Under the pieces are notes generated by a model that worked only from the letters and a program-made list of their open reading frames with translations, was not told where the DNA came from and made no database searches. From positions 1,432,669 through 1,496,668 of the forward strand of contig NZ_LT615228.1 of NCBI RefSeq assembly GCF_900096765.1: DNA of 64,000 bases, written 5' to 3'. This DNA is from Polynucleobacter necessarius (lineage in GTDB: Bacteria > Pseudomonadota > Gammaproteobacteria > Burkholderiales > Burkholderiaceae). A program made the position numbers and the translations under genes. Shown one piece after another: positions 11,159 to 20,606 of this stretch; positions within the stretch are counted from its first letter, which is position 1, and the number at the start of each line of letters is the position of its first letter.

Positions 11159-11785
11159 ATGATCGATATGCACGAGAATTCGCCGAAATCTCTTCGTCAA
11201 CATTTACTGAAGCAGCGTAGCGCATTTGCTGCTGAGCAAAATTACGCTCAAATTCAAGCAAACCTCATCGAGCACTTAAATCAGTTGCTAGCCGATCAAG
11301 GTGACTATTGGGAGTCTCTTGCGCTCTATTGGCCGATTCAGGACGAAATTGATTTACGCTCCACTCTACTGAGCTGGGCTAAGAATAATCCCGACCGAAG
11401 CCTCACATTGCCTTTTGCCCGCCCCGATAAACACCTCAATTTTTATCAATGGCGCCAAGGGGACAAATTGCTGCCCAGCAAGCATGGCGTCCCAGAGCCT
11501 GATCCAAACAATGCTGCCAGACCACCCATCAATCCCGACTGTATATTGATTCCCTGTGTCGGATGGTCTAGCTCAGTTGTCGATGGAAAAACTCGCTACT
11601 GGCGACTGGGTTATGGAGGCGGCTACTTTGACCGCACATTAGCTGAGCTGAGAAAGAAAAACCCCAAGCTTGTCTGCATTGGGGTTGGTTTTGATTGGCA
11701 AAAGTTAGATGATGCTCAATGGTCAGCCCAGACACATGATGAGCCGCTAGATATGCTGCTCACCGAGTCAGAGTTGCTACGCTAG
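11159..11785 (+). CDS. ygfA: 5-formyltetrahydrofolate cyclo-ligase
   Basis: Converts 5-formyl-THF to 5,10-methenyl-THF with ATP, returning a storage folate to the one-carbon pool. The 208 residues include the family motif LGYGGGYFDRTL and the late DEPLDMLLTE segment. It is divergent from slt, with a 67-bp shared upstream region. An ATG at 11168 is an alternative start; neither has a strong ribosome-binding site. The neighbouring metF also uses folate one-carbon units, which fits the location. Confidence 0.9.
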   Translation: MIDMHENSPKSLRQHLLKQRSAFAAEQNYAQIQANLIEHLNQLLADQGDYWESLALYWPIQDEIDLRSTLLSWAKNNPDRSLTLPFARPDKHLNFYQWRQGDKLLPSKHGVPEPDPNNAARPPINPDCILIPCVGWSSSVVDGKTRYWRLGYGGGYFDRTLAELRKKNPKLVCIGVGFDWQKLDDAQWSAQTHDEPLDMLLTESELLR

Positions 11786-11797
11786 GACAAACTGAAC

Positions 11798-12628
11798 TTA
11801 CTTCCCAAGGTCTAAATTATCAGCGATTGTTAAAACTGCATCAGCCTGATTGAGGGAATAAAAGTGCAGACCTGGCGAACCGGCAGTTAATAACTGATCA
11901 CACAAATCCGTTACTACTTCTTCGCCAAATGCACGAATAGAGGCAACATCATCGCCATAGGACTGCAGGCGTAAACGTATCCAACGTGGAATCTCGGCGC
12001 CACAAGCATCAGAAAAACGCAATAACTGTGTACTGTTTGTAATTGGCATGATGCCAGCAATAATCGGCTGGGTAACCCCCAGATCGTATGCTTCATCAAC
12101 AAACCGGAAATATGCATCGCTGTTATAGAAATACTGAGTTACAGCAGAATTAGCGCCTGCTTTCATTTTCTGCACAAAGAAATCAACATCGCTCGCAGGT
12201 GACTTTGCTTGCGGATGCGTTTCTGGATAGGCAGCAACATCAATATGAAACCAATCGCCAGTTTCAGCGCGAATAAATTCCACTAACTCATTGGCATGAT
12301 GAAATTCACCATACTGACCCATGCCAGAAGGTAAGTCGCCACGAAGCGCAACAATGCGCTTAACACCTAAGGCTTGATATTGCTTGAGCATCTCACGCAC
12401 ACTTTCACGCGAGCTGCCAACACAAGATAAGTGGGGAGCAACGGCTGCGCCAGCAGCATGAATATCACTCACCACTTTTAAGGTGCCAGACTGAGTAGAT
12501 CCACCGGCACCAAAAGTTACGGAATAAAACGCTGGCTTGAGTGTTTGGGTAAAACGCTCGAGCACGAGATGAAGCTTACTCTCGCCCTCAGGTGTTTTTG
12601 GAGGGAAGAATTCGACGCTTAATTTCAT
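11798..12628 (-). CDS. metF: Methylenetetrahydrofolate reductase [NAD(P)H]
   Basis: FAD enzyme that reduces 5,10-methylene-THF to 5-methyl-THF, the methyl donor for methionine synthase. The 276 residues begin with KLSVEFFPPKTPEGE (conserved substrate-binding Glu) and carry the barrel strands SVTFGAGGST, HLSCVGSSR, ALRGDLPSG and QYFYN. It lies 34 bp downstream of ahcY on the same strand with no terminator in between, so it is probably expressed from the ahcY promoter and riboswitch. Confidence 0.95.
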   Translation of the reverse strand: MKLSVEFFPPKTPEGESKLHLVLERFTQTLKPAFYSVTFGAGGSTQSGTLKVVSDIHAAGAAVAPHLSCVGSSRESVREMLKQYQALGVKRIVALRGDLPSGMGQYGEFHHANELVEFIRAETGDWFHIDVAAYPETHPQAKSPASDVDFFVQKMKAGANSAVTQYFYNSDAYFRFVDEAYDLGVTQPIIAGIMPITNSTQLLRFSDACGAEIPRWIRLRLQSYGDDVASIRAFGEEVVTDLCDQLLTAGSPGLHFYSLNQADAVLTIADNLDLGK

Positions 12629-12662
12629 AATTTTGTGCCTAGTTATCTTTTAAAAAATTGGA

Positions 12663-14108
12663 TTAATAACGATAGTGGTCAGCCTTATATGGGCCTTCTT
12701 TCGTTACACCAATGTAAGCAGCTTGTTGATCAGTTAATTCAGTCAACTGGGCATTGAGCTTCTTGAGCTGCAAACGCGCAACTTTCTCGTCCAAATGCTT
12801 AGGCAATGTGTAAACGCCGATTGGGTATTTATTGGTACCAACTGCATTCCATAATTCGATTTGTGCGATTACTTGATTGGCAAATGAGGAACTCATTACA
12901 TAAGAAGGGTGCCCTGTGCCGCAACCCAAATTCACCAAACGGCCCTTAGCCAAAATAATGATGCGCTTTTCAGGCTGACCATTGGCGGCTGGGAAAATCA
13001 CGTGATCTACTTGTGGCTTGATTTCTTCCCACTTGTATTTCTCGATACCAGCAACATCGATCTCATTATCAAAGTGGCCAATGTTACAAACGATGGCTTG
13101 ATCTTTCATCTTCACCATATGGTCATGCGTGATTACATGGTAGTTACCAGTTGCTGAAACAAAGATGTCTGCTTTATCAGCAGCGTAATCCATAGTCACA
13201 ACACGATAGCCTTCCATCGCCGCTTGCAATGCACAAATTGGGTCTACTTCAGTCACCCAAACTTGAGCAGACAAAGCACGCAATGCTTGAGCTGAACCCT
13301 TACCTACGTCACCGTAACCGCAAACAACTGCAACCTTACCTGCGATCATGACATCTGTAGCGCGCTTGATCGCATCTACCAGGGATTCACGACATCCATA
13401 GAGGTTATCGAATTTGCTTTTGGTTACAGAATCATTAACGTTGATTGCAGGAAACTTCAATTCGCCTTTAGCAAACATTTGATACAGGCGATGTACGCCA
13501 GTAGTAGTTTCTTCGGTAACGCCTTTTACTTTTTCCAAACGCGTTGAGTACCAGGTTGGATCTTGTGCCAATTTTTTCTTAATGGCGCCGAATAAGATAG
13601 TTTCCTCTTCGCTCGTTGGATGATTCAAGCATGCTTGATCTTTTTCAGCGCGCGCACCAAGGTGTAATAACAAAGTAGCGTCGCCACCGTCATCCAAAAT
13701 CATATTGGTGTAACCGCCATCAGCCCACTCAAAAATGCGGTGCGTAAAGTCCCAATATTGCTCAAGGGTTTCGCCTTTGATCGCAAAAACTGGGGTGCCA
13801 TTGGCAGCAATTGCAGCAGCGGCATGGTCCTGTGTTGAAAAAATATTACATGAAGCCCACTGTACTTCAGCGCCGAGCGCCTCAAGAGTCTCAATCAATA
13901 CTGCAGTTTGAATGGTCATATGCAATGAACCAGTAATGCGTGCACCACGTAATGGCTGCTGTGCAGCAAACTCATCACGAATGGCAATCAAGCCGGGCAT
14001 CTCAGTTTCAGCAATAGCAATTTCTTTGCGGCCAAAGTCAGCCAAAGAAATATCAGCAATAGCACAACGGGTTGCTACAAAATTATTTAAATCAGAAACG
14101 GTATTCAT
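12663..14108 (-). CDS. ahcY: Adenosylhomocysteinase
   Basis: Hydrolyses S-adenosylhomocysteine to adenosine and homocysteine, removing the inhibitory product of methyltransferases. I place the start at the ATG 14106-14108 (protein [19 protein letters not shown]), about 481 residues, because a GGAG ribosome-binding site precedes it by 5 bases. A longer open frame to 14168 would begin inside the SAH riboswitch. The NAD-binding motif [12 protein letters not shown] and the C-terminal KADHYRY are clear, as is the roughly 40-residue insertion usual in proteobacterial SahH. It is followed by metF. Confidence 0.96.
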   Translation of the reverse strand: MNTVSDLNNFVATRCAIADISLADFGRKEIAIAETEMPGLIAIRDEFAAQQPLRGARITGSLHMTIQTAVLIETLEALGAEVQWASCNIFSTQDHAAAAIAANGTPVFAIKGETLEQYWDFTHRIFEWADGGYTNMILDDGGDATLLLHLGARAEKDQACLNHPTSEEETILFGAIKKKLAQDPTWYSTRLEKVKGVTEETTTGVHRLYQMFAKGELKFPAINVNDSVTKSKFDNLYGCRESLVDAIKRATDVMIAGKVAVVCGYGDVGKGSAQALRALSAQVWVTEVDPICALQAAMEGYRVVTMDYAADKADIFVSATGNYHVITHDHMVKMKDQAIVCNIGHFDNEIDVAGIEKYKWEEIKPQVDHVIFPAANGQPEKRIIILAKGRLVNLGCGTGHPSYVMSSSFANQVIAQIELWNAVGTNKYPIGVYTLPKHLDEKVARLQLKKLNAQLTELTDQQAAYIGVTKEGPYKADHYRY

Positions 14109-14113
14109 TCTTG

Positions 14114-14179
14114 CTCCAGCTAAATACGATCCAATGCTGGAGTAGATACTCGCTAGCCATTGAATCATGGGTTAGCGAG
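14114..14179 (-). promoter_or_regulatory. Expression platform of the ahcY SAH riboswitch
   Basis: Three competing pairings are visible on the minus strand. CTCGCTA (14173-14179), which is also the 3' strand of the riboswitch, can pair with TAGCGAG (14149-14155). GAGTA can pair with TACTC just downstream. CTCCAGC (14136-14142) can pair with GCTGGAG (14114-14120), which would bury the ahcY ribosome-binding site. Ligand binding would tie up the first strand and change the rest. This fits translational control; it is a structural inference by eye. Confidence 0.55.
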
Positions 14180-14280
14180 CGCGGTTGCATTCAGCAAACT
14201 CCGCAGATATCCAGAGAGTTCACTCCCTTCAAGCCTGGGGAAGTGCCGGATTTCAGCATTCCTTGCAACGCTCCTTGAAA
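14171..14280 (-). promoter_or_regulatory. SAH riboswitch upstream of ahcY
   Basis: The leader contains the hallmark blocks of the ahcY-type SAH aptamer: CAAGGAGCGTTGCAAGG, then CCCCAGGCTTGAAGG, and at the 3' side TGCAACCGCGCTCGC. P1 pairs TTCAAG with CTTGAA (14228-14233). P2 pairs GAGCG and TTGCA with CGCTC and TGCAA across the aptamer. The known class turns ahcY on when S-adenosylhomocysteine accumulates. Position (ends about 63 bp before the ATG) and gene context agree. Confidence 0.9.
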
Positions 14281-14282
14281 GT

Positions 14283-14310
14283 ATGGCGTAATTGTAAACA
14301 ATTACGCCAT
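14283..14310. repeat. Perfect inverted repeat between metK and ahcY
   Basis: ATGGCGTAATTGT and ACAATTACGCCAT are perfect 13-base arms around an AA loop. On the minus strand it follows metK but lacks a real U-tract, so it would be a poor intrinsic terminator. It also contains TACAAT (minus strand, 14291-14296), a good -10 element placed so that transcription would start just before the SAH riboswitch. No good -35 is seen at 17 bp. It may be a regulator-binding site or a weak terminator overlapping the ahcY promoter. Confidence 0.5.
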
Positions 14311-14348
14311 ATTTCGTCTCAATACTACTAAAACTGCTTTTTTACCGC

Positions 14349-15515
14349 TTACAGACCTGCTGCTGCACGTAAGGCTGCTGCTTTGTCTGTTTGCTCCCAG
14401 GTAAATTCTGGCTCTTCACGACCAAAGTGGCCATAAGCAGCAGTCTTACGATAGATTGGGCGCAAGAGGTTAAGCATCTTCACGATTCCTTTTGGACGGA
14501 GATCAAAGTGCTCAGATACCAATTGAGCGATCTTCTCATCAGAAATCTTGCCAGTACCGAAGGTGCTGACCATGACTGAAGTTGGCTTAGCAACACCAAT
14601 CGCATAGGAGATCTGAATCAAGCACTTGCTTGCTAAACCAGCAGCCACGATATTCTTCGCGACATAACGACCGGCGTAAGCAGCAGAACGGTCAACCTTA
14701 GACGGGTCTTTACCTGAGAATGCACCGCCACCATGAGGCGCTGCGCCACCATAGGTATCCACAATAATTTTGCGACCAGTTAAACCGCAATCGCCTTGTG
14801 GGCCACCAATCACGAAACGACCTGTTGGATTTACCAAGAAGTTAATTGCCCCTTTGATCAAATGCTTAGGCAATACTGGCTTGATGATTTCTTCGATTAC
14901 TGCTTCGCGCAATTTTTCAAGAGAAATATCTTCATCATGCTGAGTGGAGAGGACAACGGTATCGATGGAATCAGGCTTGCCATCAACATAACGCAATGTC
15001 ACTTGTGACTTTGCGTCCGGACGCAACCAATTGAGACGACCATCGCGACGCAATTGTGATTGACGCTCTACCAAGCGATGTGACAAATGAATTGGCAAAG
15101 GCATGAGCTCTGCAGTTTCATCACAAGCGTAACCAAACATCAAGCCTTGGTCACCAGCCCCTTGATCCAAACCATCATCATGAGCCTTATCAACACCTTG
15201 AGCGATATCTGGACTTTGCTTATCGTAAGCAACCAATACTGCACAACCTTTGTAGTCAATACCGTAGGCAGTGTTGTCGTAACCAATTTCACGCAAGGTA
15301 TTGCGTGCTACTTGAATGTAGTCAACGTTTGCATTCGTAGTAATTTCACCTGCGAGAACCACCAAACCGGTGTTGCATAAAGTTTCTGCTGCAACACGTG
15401 CAGTTGGATCTTGAGCCATAATGGCATCAAGGATCGAATCAGAAATTTGGTCTGCTACTTTATCGGGGTGACCTTCAGAGACTGACTCTGAGGTGAAGAA
15501 ATAATCATTTGCCAT
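14349..15515 (-). CDS. metK: S-adenosylmethionine synthetase
   Basis: Forms SAM from methionine and ATP. The start at ATG 15513-15515 ([19 protein letters not shown]) is chosen because AAGGA lies 7 bases upstream; an in-frame ATG at 15539 lacks this. About 388 residues, with the ATP-binding [12 protein letters not shown], the [12 protein letters not shown] loop and [16 protein letters not shown]. It is followed by ahcY and metF on the same strand and preceded by a SAM-II-like leader, so the SAM cycle is grouped and appears to be under RNA control. Confidence 0.96.
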   Translation of the reverse strand: MANDYFFTSESVSEGHPDKVADQISDSILDAIMAQDPTARVAAETLCNTGLVVLAGEITTNANVDYIQVARNTLREIGYDNTAYGIDYKGCAVLVAYDKQSPDIAQGVDKAHDDGLDQGAGDQGLMFGYACDETAELMPLPIHLSHRLVERQSQLRRDGRLNWLRPDAKSQVTLRYVDGKPDSIDTVVLSTQHDEDISLEKLREAVIEEIIKPVLPKHLIKGAINFLVNPTGRFVIGGPQGDCGLTGRKIIVDTYGGAAPHGGGAFSGKDPSKVDRSAAYAGRYVAKNIVAAGLASKCLIQISYAIGVAKPTSVMVSTFGTGKISDEKIAQLVSEHFDLRPKGIVKMLNLLRPIYRKTAAYGHFGREEPEFTWEQTDKAAALRAAAGL

Positions 15516-15583
15516 TGCACATTCCTTAAAAATTAACACGATCTATGGGACAACTCGACGTGCCAGGAACCACAATGGCGACG

Positions 15584-15643
15584 CTTTAGCAGAATTTTTG
15601 AATCGCCCTGCAAGTTGTCTTAACTTGTCTTAACTCAGCGATG
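15584..15643 (-). promoter_or_regulatory. SAM-II-like riboswitch in the metK leader
   Basis: On the minus strand the leader reads CGCTGAGTTAAG, later CTTGCAGGGCGAT, then AAATTCTGCTAAAG. These match in order the conserved blocks of the SAM-II (metA motif) aptamer: CGC-UGAxUUAA, UUGCA-x-GCG, and AAAU followed by GCUAAA. P1 can form as ATCGC (15638-15642) with GCGAT (15602-15606), and the GCTAAA strand (15585-15590) would make the pseudoknot. GGCGA could instead pair with TCGCC just downstream, giving a switch. SAM-II is best known from Alphaproteobacteria, hence caution. Confidence 0.62.
15615..15634. repeat. Tandem 10-bp repeat inside the metK leader
   Basis: TTGTCTTAAC occurs twice in direct tandem on the plus strand (15615-15624 and 15625-15634). 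On the transcribed strand this duplicates the TTAAGACAAG segment in loop 1 of the SAM-II-like aptamer, adding one full unit to the loop. Confidence 0.85.
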
Positions 15644-15736
15644 GCTAGATTTTATCCGAAAACCACTAAATTCAGCAAGGTAGGCGCACATCTTCACTTT
15701 CTGCCACTCTTTGACAGCATTGAATATCATTAGGGG

Positions 15737-16280
15737 GTGCGAAAACTCTTACTGAAAGCTAGCCTTCATCTCATTGCCGCTCTACCCCTTGCTGTAGTAC
15801 AGGTATTGGGATCATTGCTGGGCATGCTCGCTTACGTGGGCTCAAAACAATATCGCTCGCTTTTCAGACCTCAATATGAATCTGTAGTGAATGCTCGCAA
15901 ACTTCCACTGAAGCTATGGAGTGCAATCAGAGCATCAGGCATGTTGTTCTCGGACAGTCTTTGGATTTGGCGTAATCCCCAAAAAGCATTAAAGCGAGTA
16001 GAGGTCCAAAATTGGGATGTAGTAGAGACCGCAATTCATGAGGACCACGGTCTTGTCATGCTCACCCCACACCTTGGCGGCTTTGAAATTATTCCTCGGG
16101 TATTGGCGCAGCATTTTCCTGCCACTATCCTCTATCGCCCTTCACGCCAAGAATGGCTTAACGAAGTAGTTGAAGAAGGTCGCGCCTACCCAAACATACA
16201 TTTTGTTCCCACCAATCTCAACGGAGTTCGCCAAATGACTAGAGCCCTGACTCGTGGCGAAGCGATTGGCATTCTTCCAT
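15737..16280 (+). pseudogene. htrB: Lipid A acyltransferase (HtrB/LpxL family), C-terminus deleted
   Basis: The first 180 or so residues are an HtrB-type acyltransferase: hydrophobic N-terminus, then the catalytic HX4E motif in TPHLGGFE, LYRPSRQEW, and RALTRGEAIGIL. In intact relatives that last block continues into the DQVP region and roughly 100 more residues. Here, at about 16271-16282, the frame jumps straight into LPYSITVSVGYGLGW, the N-terminal part of a second acyltransferase of the same family. The shared LP codons suggest a deletion between short repeats. The start is a weak GTG at 15737. The product cannot be a normal enzyme. Confidence 0.82.
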
Positions 16281-17112
16281 ACAGCATTACAGTGAGTGTT
16301 GGTTATGGCTTAGGCTGGCTTGCTGCTCACATCCCCAATAGTCGCGCCCGAGTAGTTAAAACTAATTTGCGACTGTGCTTTCCCCATCTCACAGAAATAG
16401 AAATTGATAATCTCGCTCTAGAGCACTGGAAATTATTTGGTCGTAGCGTAGAGTCGAACGCAGCAGGGTTTGGCTTGGAACTAGGAACCAAATTCTTTCT
16501 TTCGTTTCCATCAGCTCTGAGATTGATCTTGGCGATGGAAAACCCCGCATCTTAGTGAACCCTCATTTTGTTGGGCTAGAGGGTGGCTTCATGGCATTTT
16601 CAGCCTTAAGCGCATGCAATCATTGGCCTAATAGTGTGGGCTTGTACCAAAAAATGAAAAACCCACTTTTCAACCAGAAGATGGTGCAGTGGCGCGACCG
16701 TTTTGGGGGCAAATCGATTGAAAGACAAAGCCGCTTACGGGATTTGCTCCGTGAGCTCAAACGAGGCAACGTGGCTATCATTGCGCCAGATATAGACCTC
16801 GGACCTCAAAATTCTATCTTCGCGCCATTCTTTGGCATTCAAACAAGCACCGTGGACTCCGTTTCACGCTTGGCAAAGCTTGCAAATGCAGAGGTCAATC
16901 TCATGACCACAACCCTAAACAAAGATCGAAAGGGTTATACCTGTCACATTAGCAAGCCACTTCCAAATTTTCCTAGCGATGACCCAAAGGAAGATACAGT
17001 GCGTTTAAACCAATATATCGAAGGGCTTGTTCGAGAAAGACCAACAGAGTACTATTGGGTTCATAAACGCTTTAAACATCGGCCTGCTGGCGAGCCAAGC
17101 CTTTACGATTAA
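16274..17112 (+). pseudogene. lpxL: Second lipid A acyltransferase, 5'-truncated and frameshifted
   Basis: From LPYSITVSVGYGLGW the frame aligns with the intact paralogue at 39171-40070 through ARVVKTNLRLCFP and HWKLFGRSV. After that the reading frame is wrong. The correct continuation (VERSRVWLG, then GKPRILVNPHFVGLEGG with the HX4E motif) lies in another frame and runs on to 17112. Relative to the paralogue, AGAG at 16450-16453 would be AG in the intact gene, a 2-base tandem duplication. The stretch 16555-17112 can be read from a GTG but lacks a third of the protein. dapF follows directly. Confidence 0.85.
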
Positions 17113-17122
17113 CGAGATAGCT

Positions 17123-18028
17123 TTGAACACACCCCTGAGTAATGTTGGACGCAAAATACGCTTCACCAAAATGCATGGTGCGGGCAATGATTTCATTGTG
17201 CTTAATGGTATCGAGCAAGACCTGAGCAATATCTCACAAACTCAATGGCAATCATTAGCACATCGTCAATTTGGTGTTGGCGCAGATCAAATCCTATTAG
17301 TTGAAAAAGCGACGCGGCCCGATGCAGATTTTCGTTATCGTATTTTTAATGCTGACGGTGGCGAAGTAGAGCAATGTGGCAATGGCTCACGCTGTTTTGT
17401 ACGTTACGTTCTTGATCATGGTTTATCAACGAAGAACCCCCTTCGAGTTGAAGTAGCCCACACTGTATTAACTCTTCACTCTCGTCCAGACGGACAGGTT
17501 GAGGTAAATATGGGCGCACCTATTTTTGAACACAGCCACATTCCATTTAATGCAGCCGGCTTAGCGAGCGTTCAAGAATTTCAAGAAACTCTTTATGCGC
17601 TGCCCTTAAATTACCCAGCCATGCACGATAGTTTTGTTGGTGTTTTATCCATGGGCAATCCTCATGCCGTACAAGTAGTTGGGAATTTAGAGAGTGCGCC
17701 AGTGCTGCAAGAGGGTCCTGAAATTGAAGAACATCCTGCCTTTCCAAAAAGAGTCAATGCAGGCTATATGCAGATCATGAATCGCAATGAAATCGAACTC
17801 CGCGTGTATGAACGCGGTGCAGGCGAGACTTTGGCTTGCGGCACCGGCGCTTGTGCGGCGGTCGTTTCGGGAATTAGAAGAGACTTATTGGATTCGCCAG
17901 TAAAAGTGCATACCCGTGGCGGCGATCTTCAAATTGCTTGGGATGGCATTGCTAACAATGTTGCCAAGCCTGTCATCATGACTGGACCAGCAGTGACGGT
18001 ATTTGAGGGTGAAACTGAAATCAAGTAG
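17123..18028 (+). CDS. dapF: Diaminopimelate epimerase
   Basis: Interconverts LL- and meso-diaminopimelate for lysine and peptidoglycan. Both catalytic cysteines are present, in CGNGSRCF and in [11 protein letters not shown]. The conserved N-terminus [13 protein letters not shown] starts near 17157. I prefer the TTG at 17123 (preceded by GAGA) over the upstream ATG at 17027, which lies inside the decayed acyltransferase gene; the internal ATG at 17171 would cut into the first strand. The gene remains intact although the sequence just upstream has decayed. Confidence 0.9.
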   Translation: MNTPLSNVGRKIRFTKMHGAGNDFIVLNGIEQDLSNISQTQWQSLAHRQFGVGADQILLVEKATRPDADFRYRIFNADGGEVEQCGNGSRCFVRYVLDHGLSTKNPLRVEVAHTVLTLHSRPDGQVEVNMGAPIFEHSHIPFNAAGLASVQEFQETLYALPLNYPAMHDSFVGVLSMGNPHAVQVVGNLESAPVLQEGPEIEEHPAFPKRVNAGYMQIMNRNEIELRVYERGAGETLACGTGACAAVVSGIRRDLLDSPVKVHTRGGDLQIAWDGIANNVAKPVIMTGPAVTVFEGETEIK

Positions 18029-18038
18029 CTACTTTTTC

Positions 18039-18707
18039 TTAGATTCCGTACTTATCACGATACGCTTTTACTGCAGGCAAATAATTGCTGAGCTGAGCAT
18101 CGCTGGAGGCTGTTAAGAAAGACATTAATCCTGTGAGATTGGCAATCGCAATCACTGGTAAACCAAATTCTTGCTCAACCGCTTGCACAGCAGACTTCTC
18201 TCCGATTTCTGTTGCGCTTCCAGATCTTTCCATGCGATCGAGCGCAATTAAGACTGCAGCTGGCTCTGCCCCTGCATTGCGAATCAAATCCACTGACTCT
18301 CTGACTGATGTCCCTGCAGAAATCACGTCATCAACAATGACTACCTTACCCTTAACTGGCGCACCAACTAATACGCCGCCCTCACCATGATCCTTGGCTT
18401 CTTTTCGGTTATAGGCATATGGCACGTTAACGCCATCATTTGCTAAAGCAATCGCCGTAGCAGCAGCCAAGGTAATGCCCTTGTATGCGGGGCCATACAA
18501 CATATCAAATGCAATCTTTGACTCTTGTAAAGCCTTGGCATAGTAACGACCTAGGGCACTTAAGCGTGCGCCATCACTAAATTCTCCAGCATTAAAAAAA
18601 TAAGGCGAGATTCTTCCTGCTTTAGTTTTAAACTCCCCGAAAGACAAAACCTTTGCCTCTAAGGCAAAACGAATAAAGTTATCTTGATTTGAATTATTTG
18701 AGCTCAT
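18039..18707 (-). CDS. pyrE: Orotate phosphoribosyltransferase
   Basis: Makes OMP from orotate and PRPP in pyrimidine synthesis. The 222 residues have the PRPP-binding loop [17 protein letters not shown], the orotate-contacting region [18 protein letters not shown], and the flexible-loop [10 protein letters not shown]. It converges with dapF (10 bp apart) and is divergent from xth, with only 8 bp between the two start codons, so their control signals overlap the opposite coding regions. Confidence 0.95.
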   Translation of the reverse strand: MSSNNSNQDNFIRFALEAKVLSFGEFKTKAGRISPYFFNAGEFSDGARLSALGRYYAKALQESKIAFDMLYGPAYKGITLAAATAIALANDGVNVPYAYNRKEAKDHGEGGVLVGAPVKGKVVIVDDVISAGTSVRESVDLIRNAGAEPAAVLIALDRMERSGSATEIGEKSAVQAVEQEFGLPVIAIANLTGLMSFLTASSDAQLSNYLPAVKAYRDKYGI

Positions 18708-18715
18708 AGGCCTCC

Positions 18716-19501
18716 ATGTTACGCATCATTTCAGCGAACCTCAACGGTATTCGTTCAGCAATCAAAAAAGGGTTTCTATCTTGGGCCCTGAAACAAAATG
18801 CCGACTTCATCTGCATGCAAGAGATCAAAGCTCAGCGCGACGACTTAGAGGATGCCATTCTCAATCCTGACGGTTTATATGGCTTTTTTCATCATGCCGA
18901 GAAAAAAGGCTATAGCGGTTGCGGAATCTATACTCCTCACAAGCCAGATGAAGTTCTCTATGGCTACGGTAATGAAGAGTTTGATGCCGAGGGGAGGTAC
19001 GTTGAGGCTCGCTTCAAAGGGTTGTCAGTCATTTCGGTATATATGCCCTCAGGCTCAAGCTCACCAGAACGTCAAGAGGCCAAATATCGCTATCTTGATA
19101 GTTTTCTACCTCACCTAGTAAAGCTTAAAAAATCCGGTCGTGAAATCGTCCTTTGTGGTGACGTGAATATTGCCCACCAAGAAATTGACCTAAAAAAAAA
19201 CTGGAAAGGTAATCTGAAAAATTCAGGCTTCTTACCAGAGGAGCGTGCATGGCTAACTAATCTCTTCGATAAAGAGGGTTATGTTGATGTATTTCGAAAA
19301 CTTGAACCAGAGGCAAGTGAGTCTTGTTATACCTGGTGGAGTAATCGTGGCCAAGCGTATGCTAAAAATGTTGGGTGGCGCATCGACTATCACATCAGTA
19401 CCCCAGGAATTGCTGCTACCGCAAAAATGACTGCTGTTTATAAGGATGAGCGCTTTTCTGATCATGCACCACTGACCGTAGATTACGACTGGAAGCTTTA
19501 A
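18716..19501 (+). CDS. xth: Exodeoxyribonuclease III
   Basis: AP endonuclease and 3' exonuclease of base-excision repair. The 261 residues begin [20 protein letters not shown] (catalytic Asn), followed by ICMQEIKAQ (metal-binding Glu), LCGDVNIAH (Asp and Asn), [10 protein letters not shown] and the catalytic His in ERFSDHAPL. All key residues are present, so it appears functional. It is divergent from pyrE and converges with the ampG pseudogene. Confidence 0.95.
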   Translation: MLRIISANLNGIRSAIKKGFLSWALKQNADFICMQEIKAQRDDLEDAILNPDGLYGFFHHAEKKGYSGCGIYTPHKPDEVLYGYGNEEFDAEGRYVEARFKGLSVISVYMPSGSSSPERQEAKYRYLDSFLPHLVKLKKSGREIVLCGDVNIAHQEIDLKKNWKGNLKNSGFLPEERAWLTNLFDKEGYVDVFRKLEPEASESCYTWWSNRGQAYAKNVGWRIDYHISTPGIAATAKMTAVYKDERFSDHAPLTVDYDWKL

Positions 19502-19526
19502 GAAAGAATTTTCTCTTGTATTCGAT

Positions 19527-20602
19527 TTAGTCTTTTTGAATTTGGACGATCTTAAAGTGTATCGTCGCCCAAATTAAGAGAAAGACCGGCACGCCAATAA
19601 TCGCGGTCCCGTAGAAGAATGCTGGATAGCCAAAGTGGTCTACAAAAACGCCAGAAAAGCCCGCTAGCCATTTCGGTAGCAGCAGCATCATTGAACTAAA
19701 TAAGGCGTACTGCGTAGCTGAATACCGAATATCGGTAAGCGAAGATAAAAACGCAATGTAAGTACGCCACCAACAAACGCGCCCACCAAAGTCATCACTA
19801 CGCCGAAAACTTTGCTGACTGCAGCTACCTCGTCTTTGGTGTAACCCATATCGACATAAAAGGGATTGGCCATAATACCCATCACCACATCGCTAATGCG
19901 ATAGATGGCAATCAAAGACAAAATCAAAATAGCATGCCAACGATAACGAGCAATAAATTCTGCGAAAGGCTCAATCAAGGTTTGAAAGAGCCATTCTTTT
20001 GCGTTGCGCACTTTTACCAATTCATAACGTACTGGCTCTTGACTAAACAAAGTGGTTAAAACACCAACGCTAATTGAACCAGCCATGCACAAATAAGCAA
20101 ATTGCCAGACTCCAGCATCATAACCGTCACCCGTCTGAGCTCGAGCAGCTAGCCATAACACCCCTGCGCCAGCCCAAATCAAGGCAAGACGATATCCCGT
20201 CTGATAAGTGGCCGCCAATGCAGCCTGATGATCGCTATTGGCTGACTCAATTCTGAAGGCATCTAATGCGATATCTTGAGTGGCTGAACCAAATGCCACC
20301 AACAATGCACACCATACAATGGAATTCAAAGCTAGCTTGGGATCGAGCGTTGACATTCCCACCAGACCCAAAATGATGAGCGCCTGAGCAAACAAAAGCC
20401 AACTTCTTCTGCGACCCAAGAGCTTTGTCAGAATAGGAATTTGTACGCGATCAATGCCTGCCTCACGCAGCCAAAAACTTAAAGTTCCCAGTATGAGCAA
20501 GAGTGGCAAACCTGCAGAGAAGCCTAAAAATAGCATACGCAAGCAGGGCCACTCGAGATATACCCGAAAGTCTTTTAACCAAGACTGAATGGTATTGAGC
20601 AC
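19527..20602 (-). pseudogene. ampG: Muropeptide permease AmpG, broken by two deletions
   Basis: An MFS permease that would import anhydro-muropeptides. The start is a GTG at 20600-20602, 4 bp after metW. Two pieces are missing. Near 20450, LREAGIDR runs straight into VQIPILTK; relatives have about 24 residues (a membrane helix) between two Asp-Arg pairs. Near 19750, GGVLTLRF is joined out of frame to sequence that in the correct frame reads LSSLTDIRYSATQYALFSS and on to QIQKD and a stop at 19527. About 65 residues are lost there, at a shared TTGCGTTT. The 318-residue open frame ends wrongly at 19688. Confidence 0.88.
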
Positions 20603-20606
20603 AAGA

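Noticed and set aside
14109..14168. N-terminal 20-residue extension of AhcY
   Set aside because: It starts within the SAH riboswitch and lacks a ribosome-binding site; homologues begin at MNTVSDLN.
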